This document shows positions 1-11,832 of a stretch of DNA of 64,000 nucleotides, in pieces. The translations under genes and the position numbers were made by a program. The notes beneath the pieces are model-generated. The model searched no databases, was not told the DNA's origin, and saw nothing but the letters and a program-made list of their open reading frames with translations. Numbering within the stretch: the stretch's first letter is position 1; every line of letters begins with the position of its first letter. Where the stretch lies: positions 11,046,833 through 11,110,832 of the forward strand of contig NC_079906.1 in the NCBI RefSeq assembly GCF_024868665.1. Direction: 5' to 3'. The DNA is from Triplophysa rosa (Eukaryota > Chordata > Actinopteri > Cypriniformes > Nemacheilidae).

Positions 1-1728
1 CGGTATCGATGCTGACATGGAAGATTTTTGGAAAAGAGGCTTGCAGGAAAAGCACGATGTCTGAAGCACATTCTTGTCACGGTCATGTCCTTTCTCTTGC
101 TTTTCTTGTTTTGTTTTGTGATTCAGCTAAATTATTTCGTTTTTGAACTGCTATTGTGTTTGCTAAAGGGAAGGTTGAGAAATTACAAGCTATGATGTCT
201 GGGGCAATGAAGACATCTCAGGGCTGCATGGAAGCTCTGTAATATTTGCTTGACGCACTTAAAAGGCACATAAGAACACAATTCTGTTCATTATCAGTAC
301 AAGTGTTTGCTAATAAATAAACCTCTGAATAATAATGAACTTGTTTATGTTGAAGAGTAATGCCTGCGAATGTCTTCGCAGATGGATGAATCGCTCACAT
401 CTGGTAAGGAAATTGAAACAAGTGTCATGAGATGTTTCACAGTGGGTAAGGTTAAATCGAGAGAGATGACAGCTCCGGATATTACTTTCACCTTTCTCAT
501 CACAATTATTTCTGCAGCCGAATGACTACGTTTAGCAACAGATGCTTGTTTTCTTTCTGAAGTGAGAAGCAGCCATGGGAGTTATTTATTTGAGAACAAC
601 TCGCTAAAAGCTTTGACTGTGACAGTGAGAATGCTTCCCTCGATTCACCCCACGTGACCTAATTTTGTTTTTCAAAAACATTATCGGTCACCACCCGTAC
701 AATACACAGGAAAACATCTGCTATCGCAGCTGCACCTGCTTTGGATTATCACTGGAAAGAGAAGCGGCCCACAGTTACACACTGTGTTTGGAGAAAATCC
801 AAGCGCACACTCCTCGACAAAGAATCTGACACAGTTAACTCAGTCTATGATACAGATTAGAGCTCTATTCAGGAACCACAATGCCGCCTGGCCCTGTGAG
901 TCACACGAAACGCGGGGGGGCTGCACATGGTGCGTAACGTCCTGCCGCTAGCATGTGGAAAACGTATGTTCATCAATAGCGGTTTGATGAAAGATCACTT
1001 TCAAGAGGTTACCTTATAAAGTCTTTGGTGTGACACCACTTTGTGTGTGTCTGGTGTAAATACAAGTTGCCGTGGTAACTGGGCTCTCATTACACCATAA
1101 CAAATAGTACAAAGCTGAATTTCCAAACGTTATCCAGCTTGAAAAGTGGTGTAGTACTGTAAATGTCTGTTTGTAAAAGACATTGAATCGCATTCATGTT
1201 TATTATTCACAAGATGACCAAATGCTTGTTATGTCAGGCATCATAATTTTGACATAATGGAATTCCATTCCACTTTCAAAAGAAGTGTATATGTGGCCTA
1301 AACGCATCACAGAGAATGTTCCAATACTCTCTTTCCATGCCAACCTTTACTGCTTCATTGCAAATTCCGTCAGGAAGAAGTAAGAGATTATTTTCAAGAC
1401 TTTCTGGATATCAGGCATAGCGCTAAAAACTCAACATTGTGTTCCAGAAGACATTTCTGCCAAACAAAGCAGTATTCTATACCTAGCAGCAACAAAACAG
1501 TTCTGGAAAAAAGCAGGATCAAATCTAAAAAGTCATTTTCAGTATTCTGTCCTTCTATTCACATTATACAGTTAAAGTATTAACTTTGACACTTTGGCCA
1601 GAATGCTCTTTGCCTACTCAAAATATATTATTTCCACATGAACAATGTAAAAAAAAAATATTGTCTTGGCCTGAAATCTGTTTCCAGTTCTAAAACCCGG
1701 TTTATTGTAGAAGTAACTTTGGCATTTG
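1..1728. other. No gene recognised
   Basis: AT-rich single-copy-looking DNA upstream of angptl2, inside the large ralgps1 intron. No exon of either gene, RNA gene or clear transposon was recognised. Confidence 0.5.
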
Positions 1729-1945
1729 GCACGGGAATTCATAACCATTTTACTAGGTAGCTAATTCGTACGTTTTAAATCGTACAGAGAAGAACAATTA
1801 CTAGAAAAAACTAAAGCGATACTGAAGCCCCACCCTTAACCCCGCCCCTCAAACGTCACTGGCGCGAAAGCAAATCGCACTGAAACGTACAAATAAGCTC
1901 GTACCAATTCACACGAATTAGCCAAAATTAGCGTAAAATAATTAA

Positions 1946-2518
1946 AGGAATAGTTCACCCAAAAAGGAAAATTCTGTCATGAATTACTCACTCTCTAGTA
2001 CAGTGGTTCTCAAACTGGGGACCGTAGCCTCCTGGGGGGCCCCAAGATGGATCCAGGGGGGCCACAGATTTTGTGGCATTTTATTTAAATATAGAAATGT
2101 ATCATACATTTTATGGAATCAAACATTAGAAAAATTAGACCACCAAACAAAATAATTAAGTTTCCAGCACTGTATACCGGCATATGTTTTTGGTTTAATT
2201 AAAATGTTAAATTTAAGATTATAATCTATTTAAATCTATTTTGAGATTATATGTTTATTTGGGGGCCGCAAAACGATGCACCCTACACAAAGCGGGCCTT
2301 ACAACGAAAAAGCTTGAGAACCACTGCTCTAGTAGTTTCAAATCTGTATAAATTTCTTTGTTGTGATGAACACAGAGAAAGATATTTGGAAGAATGCTTA
2401 AAACCAGACAGATTTTGCCCCCCATTGACTACCATCAATGGGGGAAAAAAATTTATACAGATTTGGAACAACTAGAAGGTGATTAAATGATAGATTTTTG
2501 GGGGGGTGAACTATCCCT
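1946..2518. mobile_element. TTAA-flanked MITE (type B) inside type A
   Basis: It starts AGGAATAGTTCACCC after TTAA (1942-1945) and ends GGGTGAACTATCCCT before TTAA (2519-2522). The TTAA target duplication is piggyBac-like. It is itself split by the hAT element at 2001-2326. Confidence 0.75.
2001..2326. mobile_element. hAT-type MITE, 326 bp
   Basis: The termini CAGTGGTTCTCAAACT and GCTTGAGAACCACTG are inverted repeats. A perfect 8 bp target duplication, CTCTAGTA, is at 1993-2000 and 2327-2334. It has no coding capacity. It lies inside the type B MITE, giving a three-level nest. Confidence 0.88.
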
Positions 2519-2543
2519 TTAAGTTTTTGCTGTGAGATTGAGT

Positions 2544-4149
2544 TGAAACTTTCAGAACAGAAGTGTGTACACAGTCTAAACAGTGAATGGGTGATGATTG
2601 ATCAGAGACAGATGATAGTGGGATACAGTTGGTCAATGTGTCTTACAGCTCTCAACAAGGTCCTGTACTCAGCTGTTCTTCCTAAAAAACCAGGTGAGCT
2701 TTGACCCTAACAAGAAACACTTTCTGTTAAACATCTGCTGTGAGAACACCTTGTGAGTCTCACGGACTGCAAATGTTCCACAAGGAAACATCCCAAAGCT
2801 TGTAAATACCCACAAAGCGATTTCCTGTTTGGAGAAATTAAGGATTTTAACAGAACCACCACTGTATGCCAGAGATTTTATTAGGCTTCATTTGAAGTGA
2901 AGGAGGAAAAGGTCATTAAAACGTGGTGAAATGTTAAATTAATAAATCTTTCTAAATTGGAGTATAGAATGGTTTAAGCACATCAGATTCATGTGCAGGA
3001 CATATTTTGCCTTAACTGCTTTGTTAGATGGCTTGTGAAATTACAATTTTGCTTGCTGTAAATAATAATTCATGTCTCATTTAAAGCAACAACGGTACTA
3101 TCCACCAGACCTCCAGGTTAAACCTAAAATCAGAGCAATTGAAAGATTAAGCAGAAATATATTCACGTAGTAAAAATTAAGACCTGTCGGCCCCAAAAAC
3201 AAAGCAGAATGTTACCAATAAAATGAAGTGAACCCAGATCGACTCCACAAGAACCACTAAAAATGTGTTAATGCATTTCAATGTGTCACCGAAACACAGT
3301 TTTAATATTTTATTTCAGCAATAACAGAGATGCACTGGTCAATAACTGTTATTTGTACTTTTTATAAACCAACCGTGTGTAACTAATGCCTTCAATTTAA
3401 GTTCCCCTTGAAAAAGGACACAATTACCATTCACCCTTTCTCTTTAACTTTCTTTTTGATCTTTCCACCCCTCTCTGTCTTGATTCCGACCATAAAACAC
3501 ACACACACACACAATACAGACGGCCCATTAGGACCTGATTGCTGTGACATCACTGAACTCCAGACAACAGTTGCAGCCGGTAGCCGACCAGCCGGAAATA
3601 ACCATAGAGAAGTGAACTGCAGGGGTTGTGAAGATGGGTGGGGGATCTGAAGCTCATGCCTTCAGATGCCTTTGTGCCAAGGGGAGGAGAAAAGTGGAGA
3701 GGGGAGTGGACCAACCCCAAATTCACTGCCTGTTGTAAGTGCCTGTTGTAAATAGGAGAGGGAGAGAGAGAGTAAAAGCAGTAGACAGGGTTACTGGAAC
3801 AGGAGTGATGGACTTAGTCCAGTCAGACTGAGAGAGATCACAAGGGCTCCTTCTTTGGACTGTGAGGAGCAAGCTGACCATGCTGTTGGATCTTCTGCAC
3901 CTATTAGAGAGGTTCATCTGAGGACTTCTGACTACTTCTCTTAAACCTCACTACTGTTCATTTCTTGGACACGCTTTCGAATTTTACAGTAGGAATCAAT
4001 CAGTTTAAGAGATCTGATATTCACAATTCTTTGATATAATTGTAAGGACTGTTCACATTTATTGGCTCAGAGAAAAGGTCTTGAAGCGACTGCTACCGGC
4101 ATCTGACAGGCATTTGCGTCAGAGGTGTTTAATAGGAGTCTTTAAGAGG
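2544..4149. other. angptl2 upstream region, no coding sequence recognised
   Basis: Unique-looking DNA with a (CA)n tract near 3499. A purine-rich stretch (GGGAGAGGGAGAGAGAGAG-like) lies near 3750-3775. The promoter of angptl2 probably lies here or just downstream, by position only. Confidence 0.4.
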
Positions 4150-4337
4150 GAAGACCTTTCCACTGACAAGGAGGACATACTGACAAAGAGAAACAGTGGG
4201 GGGATTACAAGAGAGAGGGAAACCCCACAGAGCAATTTCTAGTTGTTTTATTAGTTGTGATGACTCTTTTCACAGAACTTTCTTCAGGACACCGACGGGT
4301 TTGAAAAGGGAGCCGTGCAATAGACTGGAGATATCAG
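4150..4337 (+). other. angptl2: Putative non-coding first exon of angptl2
   Basis: A strong donor, ATCAG then GTAAGG, lies at 4337/4338 with no open coding frame before it that looks real. The first coding exon of angptl2 has an acceptor just before the ATG, so a 5'UTR exon upstream is required. This is the best donor noticed in the unique sequence at 3.5-4.4 kb. The start coordinate is nominal, since no TATA box or clear transcription start was recognised. Confidence 0.35.
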
Positions 4338-4567
4338 GTAAGGTTAAGGTGAGCCCTGCGGCTCTACTCGCTCTGCTGAATGTCTCTGAATGTGTGTAAT
4401 TGCATCTGGCTGACCACAATGTAGTGCTTGTACTAATCTTGGAATGAACTTTTAAACACCTGTTTACGGTCAGCGGTGAGCTTTTGTTGTGTAATGAGAT
4501 GCTTTTTGCAACGCATTGTGGTTATAGGAATCTGTTTGCTCACAAGTTGCTGGCTCAGGATTGTTCA

Positions 4568-4775
4568 ACCAAGAATAAAAATGACACCATTTATTCACCC
4601 TTATGTTGTTTAAAACGTGTATATGACTCTTTCTTCTGTGAAAGATATTTTGAGAAATGTCTCAGTGGTTTTATGTCAACACAATGGAAATATCTTTTGA
4701 GTTTTGCAAAGTCATACAGGTTTAGACATGAGGGTGAAATAAAGATGAATTTTTATTTTGAAGTGAACTATTCCT
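4568..4775. mobile_element. Type B TTAA MITE copy
   Basis: It contains the family's diagnostic blocks (ATTTATTCACCCTTATGTTG, CTTCTGTGAAAGATATTTTG) and ends AGTGAACTATTCC before TTAA. The 4484-5014 open frame runs across this repeat and is not a gene. Confidence 0.75.
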
Positions 4776-4888
4776 TTAATGGTAAACTTTGTCTACCTAA
4801 AATTCTTATTGAGCAATTGCTGACAAAGCAAAAGAAAATTCACAATTTAATAAAGATATTGAAATATCTGACTTCAATGCACACTTTC

Positions 4889-5136
4889 ACTCTTAAAAAT
4901 AAAAGTGCTTCACGATGCCATAGAAGAACCTTTTTTCGTCTAAATGGTTCAATAAAGAACCTTTCTGTTTCACAAAGGGTTCTTTGTGGTGAGAAAAGGT
5001 TCTTCAGATTATAAAAAGGTAAGAAAGAGATTGTTCTTTAAAGAACCTTTGACATTCAGTTCTTTGTGGAACCAAAAATGGTTCTTCTGTGGCATCGCTT
5101 TGAAGAACCTTTTAAGCACCTTTATTTTTAAGACTG
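4889..5136. mobile_element. Palindromic MITE with AAGGTTCTT repeats
   Basis: The ends are CTCTTAAAAATAAAAGTGCTT and AGCACCTTTATTTTTAAGAC, inverted to each other. The interior is made of alternating GGTTCTTT and AAAGAACC units. A second copy is at 60244-61459. Confidence 0.7.
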
Positions 5137-6605
5137 TTGGAGACTTAAAATCTGAGAACAGTTTGTGACACTGTGCAATCTCTTTTAAAACTTCTATGGA
5201 CACTTCTGTGAGATTCCCAAAATGTTTGAGAGAAACATCTGAGAAGCAAGAGGCTCTGTATTATCTCCATTACCCTCATTGCTGTCTAGGAAAAACAAAT
5301 AAGACATTTAAAATATCTCTTGTGTGATTTTTCTTTTCTATGGGAGAGGGCTGTGTGCTTTCATAATCGTTTTTAAGCTTTGCCTCCCACCTCGAGACTC
5401 TCACAGGCTGTGCGGATTAGCATAGTTGCCCAGGGCGACATCTCATTTTGATAGTTTTAAGTGGAGGGTTAAACTTTGCAGGGCTGAAAGGAAGTCCTGC
5501 GGGCTTGTTGGGGACAAAGGAAGTCAGAGATTTGGGACAGCGTATTTTAGTGGCAACAGGCAGTTAATTGATTATAAACACACGATGCCTGTTATCAGCG
5601 TCCCGCACAGAGTCTAGAACAACAAAGCAGCTGCTGCACGCCCGCAGAACCAATAAACCTGTCTGCACTGAATTCAGTGCAAAAAGCGTCGTTTCCCTCC
5701 AGTGCTGACAGAGTCTAGACGGTTTTATAAATACACTTCGAAGTGTGATGTATGACAGAAAAAAGTGGGTTCTAAGAGTACAAAAGGGTGCAATGTAAAA
5801 CACGACTAAGGGTTTTTTTCTCCTTTTATGCTTATAAAATACTATTTTTGGAAAAAGACATAAAAAGTATTTTGAATAGAGAGATACACTACTGTATAAG
5901 AAGATGCAATAAGATTCATATCTCGCTCCCAGAGCGAAAGTTTAAGATGGGACAGGATGCAGGAGACTGTGGATGTGTCTCGTTTCATCCCCTAGGAAGC
6001 CGTTTCCATCTGTAGCGATCAGAACGGAGACAAATCCTGAATCAGGCTTTGTTCAGTCAGTTTCTTTTTGAATGAGAGAGAGCTTATGGGTGAATGCGTA
6101 GACATTTTACACGTCAGCCTTTACCATTTCCCTTGTCAACAAAACGAACACAGCTCATAATCGTAATTCTAGATACAAACCACTCAGAATTGTTTATACA
6201 ATGGTCTAGACCACGATTCTTCCATTTCTTCCTACAACCATCACACCAGATGTGTCTTACAAAAGCTTGGATTACCTGCAGGATGTTTAAAATCTAAACA
6301 GATTTACTACAGTACACATTTTTTGTCAAAGTTCAACATTTGTGCATTTCTGAACACGATTCAGAATCTGTGCTCATCATATTGTACAGTACGTTGACAC
6401 CTCTGCACTGCATTATTCACACAGAAAAAAAGTATTTGACATGGCACTGTGACATAATCAATGAAATGAATAACCGTCAAATGGGTTTATTGTTAAAAGA
6501 AAACCGTGCATTCAATGTGTGTGTGTACTCTGTGAAGCTGTGCATGTATTTGTGTGTGAGGGCACACAGCTCAAGTGTTAGGTAAATGTTAGACTTCACC
6601 AGTCT
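5137..6605. other. angptl2 intron, nothing recognised
   Basis: Unremarkable non-coding DNA between the AAGGTTCTT MITE and the microsatellite. The short frames present show no family resemblance. Confidence 0.5.
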
Positions 6606-6690
6606 GTGTGTGTGTGTGTGTGTGTGTGCGTGCGTGTGTGTGTGTGTGTGTGTGCGTGCGTGTGTGTGTGTGTGTGTGTGTGCGTGTGTG
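6606..6690. repeat. (TG)n microsatellite with TGCG interruptions
   Basis: This is about 85 bp of TGTG broken by TGCGTGCG units. Short frames translating to alternating Thr-His come from it and are not genes. Confidence 0.95.
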
Positions 6691-6928
6691 TCAGCTTGGC
6701 TCACTCTAATGAGGAGGGGTGGAATTCAAGGAATGCCATGCTCAGGTTGAAATGAGAGGAGCAGGCGAGAGAACGAGAGAAAGCGAGATGGAAAATGAGA
6801 AAGAGAGAGAGGACATCTGTTTTGTCCCTTACCCCCTAATTAAAGACTGAAACACTGTTACTGTTCTATGGAAAGTCTCACTTAACAGCTGCAATGCCAG
6901 TTAATGTACAACTGTGAACTCTCTAATT

Positions 6929-7656
6929 CAGTGTTTCTCAAACTTTTTCTGCCATTCCCCACTTTGGAGGTAGGGAAGGGTTCCGAGCCCCACCTGTCCC
7001 CAATGGCCCCAACATAATGGTAATAAACTTTGATCACTCTCTGTCTTGGTTTTGTCTGCTGGTGCAGAATTTCCGGTTTTCTTTTCATTCCATGTCACAA
7101 ACTTTTCCATTAGGGTTGGGCCATCGTCCATCGCCGATGGCTGATTGACATGACGATGTTGAGCTGGCATCGTGATTCCAACAAATGTTTCACTTTCGTC
7201 ACGTGACTCTCGCTGCTCTGCGCATTGTAAACAAATATGAACAAGGCTAAGACGCATAAAACCTCACACTGTACAGATCAGACTAGCCTGACTTTATAAC
7301 TGCGCAGCTCGTGTTGTATAAAGAAGACGCGCCTCACTTTATAACTCTTGATGAATATAACATCAGAATAAGAATACAGTCAAGCCTCACTTTATAACTG
7401 TGAAGCTCGCGCTGTACAGATGCCTGAATTGATAACTGCCCAGCTCGCGCTGTTTAAAGATGTGTCTCTGCGAAGCTCATACCAGACACGGCTGACTTTA
7501 AAACGCCGCAGGGCGATGTCATTGTCCATCCCGATGTTTCAATGTAGCCATCGTCAGATGCTAATTTGGTAAACATTTCGACCAACCCTAATCCATTGCT
7601 AACTTTTATACCCCCACCTGTCACGTCTCTATTCCCCACCAGCCCGCCCCACACTG
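6929..7656. mobile_element. hAT-like element with a nested insertion
   Basis: The left end is CAGTGTTTCTCAAACTTTTT and the right end CCCACACTG. The right end is GC-rich and only partly inverted to the left, and no perfect 8 bp duplication was found. The classification is therefore tentative. It is interrupted by 7111-7591. Confidence 0.45.
7111..7591. mobile_element. Element with TAGGGTTGG termini and internal 40-bp-type repeats
   Basis: The ends are TAGGGTTGGGC and GACCAACCCTAA, and TCCAT flanks both sides (7106-7110, 7592-7596). Inside are degenerate tandem units containing CTCACTTTATAACT, CAGCTCGCGCTGTA and AAGAAGACGCG. A second, disrupted copy occupies 15885-17957. Confidence 0.6.
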
Positions 7657-7961
7657 GACTAAAGCAATTGGTTAATACCAGGAGTAGGAAAAATGACTAA
7701 TAAAACTGGCTCCCATGAGATGAGTTGAAAAACATAATTTGGAAAGACAACTGGAATTTCGTCAGTCCTTTTTTGTTATGAATTGCTTTTCATGAGTCGA
7801 TTGCATATTTATTCCTTGATGAAAACGTGCTAAAGTTCAATACATAGTGAACCACATTGATGCAGGTCACAAAACTAAAGATTCACCAACATTTGAATCT
7901 ACTGTATTAAGCAGTGGCATTTCATACATTGATGAGTAATTTATTCTTTGCTAGAACTAAA

Positions 7962-8114
7962 GCTTTCCTGTAGCTCAGTGGTTAGAGCATGGCGTTAGAA
8001 ATGGCAAAGTCATGGGATCGATCCCAGGGACTGCACATACTCTGATACAAATGTATAGTATAATGCAATATCAGTCGCTTTGGATAAAAGCGTCTGCTAA
8101 ATGCTTAAATGTAA
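7962..8114 (+). mobile_element. tRNA-derived SINE
   Basis: The head GTAGCTCAGTGGTTAGAGCA resembles box A and GGGATCGATCCCAG (about 8014-8027) resembles box B. The tail is CGCTTTGGATAAAAGCGTCT followed by GCTAAATG, the conserved 3' end of many teleost SINEs. It is a SINE rather than a tRNA gene because the cloverleaf is incomplete and the tail is attached. Confidence 0.8.
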
Positions 8115-8158
8115 ACTCCTTTTATTTGCAATTTCTAGAAATCAATTCTACTTTTCTA

Positions 8159-8370
8159 AAGGAAGAGTTCACCCCCCCGATTCTTTCATCATTTACTCAC
8201 CCTCATGTCATTCCACATCTGTATGACTTCTTTAGAACACAAAACATGTTTTGATGAATGTTGGTAACCAAACAACATTGGTCCCCATTGACTTCTATTC
8301 TATGAACACAAATCCACTGAGACATTCCTCAAAATTGAATAATGATGACAGAATCTTGATTTTGGGGCCA
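8159..8370. mobile_element. Type B TTAA MITE copy, partial
   Basis: It starts GGAAGAGTTCACCC and has ATTTACTCACCCTCATGTCA and GATGACAGAATCTTGATTTT. The right terminus is degraded. Confidence 0.65.
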
Positions 8371-9229
8371 GCTATATATTTTTAATGAAATTCCAATTGG
8401 TATTTTCCATTCTAAGTGCAACTCAAATTCATGAAATTAATTGGAAAGGACTTTTCAATATAATTTCAAATTACACAACTCTGATCATAACAAAGCAGAA
8501 CTCGTTTCCATTGACTATTATTCTTTTTGTGAAAAACATTTTTTCTTTTAAACAAGAATATGTGAAATAGTTGAGTTCAGTCATGCAGTTAGTAATGGCC
8601 CATCTGTAATAAAACACTGGAGGAGGTAAACTTCGCTTTGGCCTGTCAGGACACTTCACAAAGTGTCTAAAAGTGCTTCATGTAAGAAAGGACGGACTTT
8701 GGAGGATTGTTTTGTTCCCACCAAAGGGGGTAATGACAGCTTTGTGGATTAGGCAGATGTGCTTTCTCTTGTCTGTGAGTGCCTTTTCTGCTAAACCCAT
8801 GACTAGAAGCGATCACACAGACGTTTCATCACAACTGAAGGAATTTCCACCGTCTCTTGGAGTGGGCCGGGAAGCCCTACCGCTTAGACTTGGGGTCTCC
8901 TTTGAATTTCTGTATCGCACGCTCTCGAGCGCATCTTATGTTCCACTGAACGAAACCACAGGTATCCCCTCTTACCAGACCCACACAAGCTCACAGGACC
9001 GCATCCCGTCCGCAGCATTAGATCATGCGAGACGGTGCCTGCTGTAATATCCCTGCTGTCAGACAGTGTGTCAGAATATCCAAAAAGTCACAAGTCCAAC
9101 CTATCATTACTGGTCTGTTACAGAGACATGAGGTGGGGGTTTCTGCCCCTCCTGAGAATAATACTTTACAGTGGAAAGTGGAAAGGAGACAGAAATTGCT
9201 ACTTTTGTTATTTTCTACTGCTGACTTGA

Positions 9230-9471
9230 GCTTCTTTCCTCTGCAGAACACAAAAGAAGATATTTTGGGATTGATGTTGGTAACTGAACAACGGAGGTAC
9301 CCATTGACTTGCATTGTATGGACACAAAACCAATGTGGGTACCGCCATTGTTTGGTTACCAACATTCTTCAAAATATCTTCTTTTCGGAAGAAAGAAAGT
9401 CATACAGGTTTGAAATGAAAAGAGGTTGAGTAAATGATGACAGAATTTTCATTTTTGGGTGAACTATCCCT
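9230..9471. mobile_element. Type B TTAA MITE copy
   Basis: The palindromic halves CACAAAAGAAGATATTTTGG and CAAAATATCTTCTTTTCGGA face each other. The right end is GGGTGAACTATCCCT then TTAA (9472-9475). The left end is truncated. Confidence 0.7.
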
Positions 9472-10760
9472 TTAAGAGCTCTGTAACCTCATTTAACCCC
9501 ATACCAAGCCAAACCTGATCTGAGCAGCTGTCTCTATAGATCTTTCTTGTCATCAGTCAACAGCTTTTAAACGTGGGCGTCCCTGAGAATAAAGATCAGA
9601 GAGAAAAACCTTTTGTGAGGAGGGTCATTGAAAGCACTTTTAGACTAGTCATCATAAAACAGCAAAATGTGGCCATGAGAATAACATGTTTTTGTTGAAA
9701 GTTGCTTTTGGAGAACAAATGTGATGAGCTAATACTATCATGAACTGAAGTAATGGCCATAAAGATTTACCACAAGACAGGAAACGCCAGGAAGGGTTTC
9801 GTCAACATCATTTTTTTCTGTGAATGTTATGCAACTTTATCAGTAGCCGGAAGTACTAAAATAGTTTGGCAGGACAAATAAAGAGATAATAAACAATTTT
9901 AAGATGTGTGTTTACTGGGATGTTAAACATTACTATCATGAAGGGCCCTGTCAAGGGCAGATGAGAGATATACGCTAGATGAATCTGGGCTGATTCAGTT
10001 AGGAAGTCGAAATGTGGATCATGCATACTTGTGCATTTTTCTGACTTTATCTCTTGGTGTTTCTGTCATTGTGGATACTGTGTTAAAATAGCCTGAATCT
10101 CAGAATCTTGCATCAGTCCTGCTTTACTATACCAGACAGACAGCCTTACACCAAAAACATGTCTTTTGGGGACTCATTTAAGGAAATCCTGATATATTCA
10201 TCATATTTATGTGATGCATTAATTTTATCTGTTTCTAATCTGTACTCCCTTCTCCCTTTTAATTATAAATCCTCTATAACTATCCCTCTGTCAGTGCTAG
10301 TATTTTAAAAGTGAACCTGAACTTTACAATAAATCAAATCCACTGACTTATCTCCCTTCTGGCAGTCCTCCCAGAATGTGCTACAAAATCTCCTTCAAAA
10401 AAAAATTCTCAAGTCATTCTCAAGTCACTCAACTCATGTCAGTTACAAGTCTTCAGTGCCTTTATGATAACATTGTGACAGACCTTTTTGCATTTGTTTA
10501 CAGAGCAAAGTGATCTTTACTCCTCTGACCCAGGTCATGAATAATAGCAGCTTGTAATTTGCTCTACTACACAACAGATCCACTCCTTGAATTTGACTGG
10601 ACAAGCAGTGCCCCAAAAGGGCAGATATTTCTTATAACCACACTGCAACTTTTTGCTATTTGTTTAAACCTACTTGTTTTTGCATTCCACAAAAAAATCT
10701 ATGCTCTAATAGGCAAAACAACAACAAAACAGTTTCTAAGTCGCTCTATATTATTTAAAA
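9472..10760. other. angptl2 intron, nothing recognised
   Basis: AT-rich non-coding DNA without a clear repeat boundary or exon. Confidence 0.5.
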
Positions 10761-10816
10761 GTATGCATTTACTGTATCAGACACATTTATCCAAAGTGAC
10801 CTCATCAAGCTAGTAC

Positions 10817-11832
10817 GGCAGAGATAATGCATTTTTGTATGCAAACCCCGAAAGCAAGTTAGCATTTTAGCACTTCCGATTCCATCGCCCCAAAGTCTAT
10901 GGGGTTTTTGGTAAATCTCCTGAAATCAGATGTGTGGTTAACAAAACCACACGGTATTTTCATTTTTTAATCTATGACAAAACACACCAGTTATAACCAG
11001 CTCGTTATTTTTTAAAAACTTTATTGTGTCTTAAAAACGTCGGTTGCTAACAAATTACTAAAAACGACTACTTCCTTTGGCGGGGACAATAGATGTCACC
11101 ACCAGTGCTGGGTGTAACTAGTTACTAAGTAATTAGTTACTGTAATTTAATTACTTTTCCCTTGAAAAAGTAAAGTAAGGGATTACTCATTTTTTTCCTG
11201 TAATTTAATTACAGTTACTTCTGATGTAATTAAACTAAATACTTTGTGTAATATATGTGTGTGCAATAATGAAATTGATATCAAAATTCAAAGTCAATCT
11301 TTAAAATCCATGCTTTAATGTACAATTCTCACATTTGTAATACTTGTACTACTTTATGTAGTTTTATATCATTTATTTGAATGAATTAAAAGAGCCGTTT
11401 CGTGTCTATCCTTGAATCACTTCTTAACTAATCAAGGTTGATATAGGATATAGAAAGTAATGAGTAATTAAATACTTTTTGGAGAGAGTAATTTGTACAG
11501 TAATCTAATTACACTACTGAATATGTAATTAGTAACTAGTAATTCATTACTTTTTCAGAGTAACTTCCCCAACACTGGTCACCACACATATAAATGTCAC
11601 AAATAATGCAACATGGACACAAATCTCTAAAAACATGGATGGGGATTCATCTTAATAAAGTTTGAAAAGTTGTGTAAAAGATCTTGATAGACAAAACGTG
11701 TAAACATCACAAACGTTTGGGAATCACAGATCTTCCAAAAGTCTATGGGAAAAATGCATAGGCTTTTGATCGAGGGAACCAATGTGGCGCTAACTTCCGG
11801 GTTGGCCTACAAAAATACATCATCTCTGTGGC
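10817..11832. mobile_element. TIR DNA element, about 1 kb, inserted in the SINE
   Basis: Inverted ends are GCAGAGATAATGCATTTTTG (left) and, reverse-complemented from the right, CACAGAGATGATGTATTTTTG, with CAACCCGGAAGTTAGC further in. It has no coding capacity. It is interrupted by the hAT element at 11103-11577. Confidence 0.6.
11103..11577. mobile_element. hAT-type MITE, 475 bp
   Basis: The termini CAGTGCTGGGTGTAACTAGT and TAACTTCCCCAACACTG are inverted repeats, flanked by a perfect 8 bp duplication GTCACCAC (11095-11102 and 11578-11585). The interior is rich in GTAATTA units. Confidence 0.88.

Larger units (their letters stand above)
1729..2543. mobile_element. Palindromic MITE (type A), split by a nested insertion
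   Basis: The left part (1729-1941) carries GTAGCTAATTCGTACG and GCGAAAGCAAATCGCACTGA. The right part (2519-2543) carries GTTTTTGCTGTGAGATTGAG. An uninterrupted copy of the same repeat is at about 26996-27240, where those two parts are contiguous. This shows that 1946-2518 is an insertion. Confidence 0.75.

Noticed and set aside
4484..5014. 176-codon open frame on the + strand
   Set aside because: It runs across a type B MITE and the AAGGTTCTT MITE. The translated sequence is repeat-derived and other copies are broken.
6477..6704. Thr-His repeat protein on the minus strand
   Set aside because: It is the translation of a (TG)n microsatellite.
7962..8035. A tRNA gene
   Set aside because: It has box A and box B likeness but is fused to the conserved SINE tail, and the cloverleaf stems are not kept. 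It is a SINE head.
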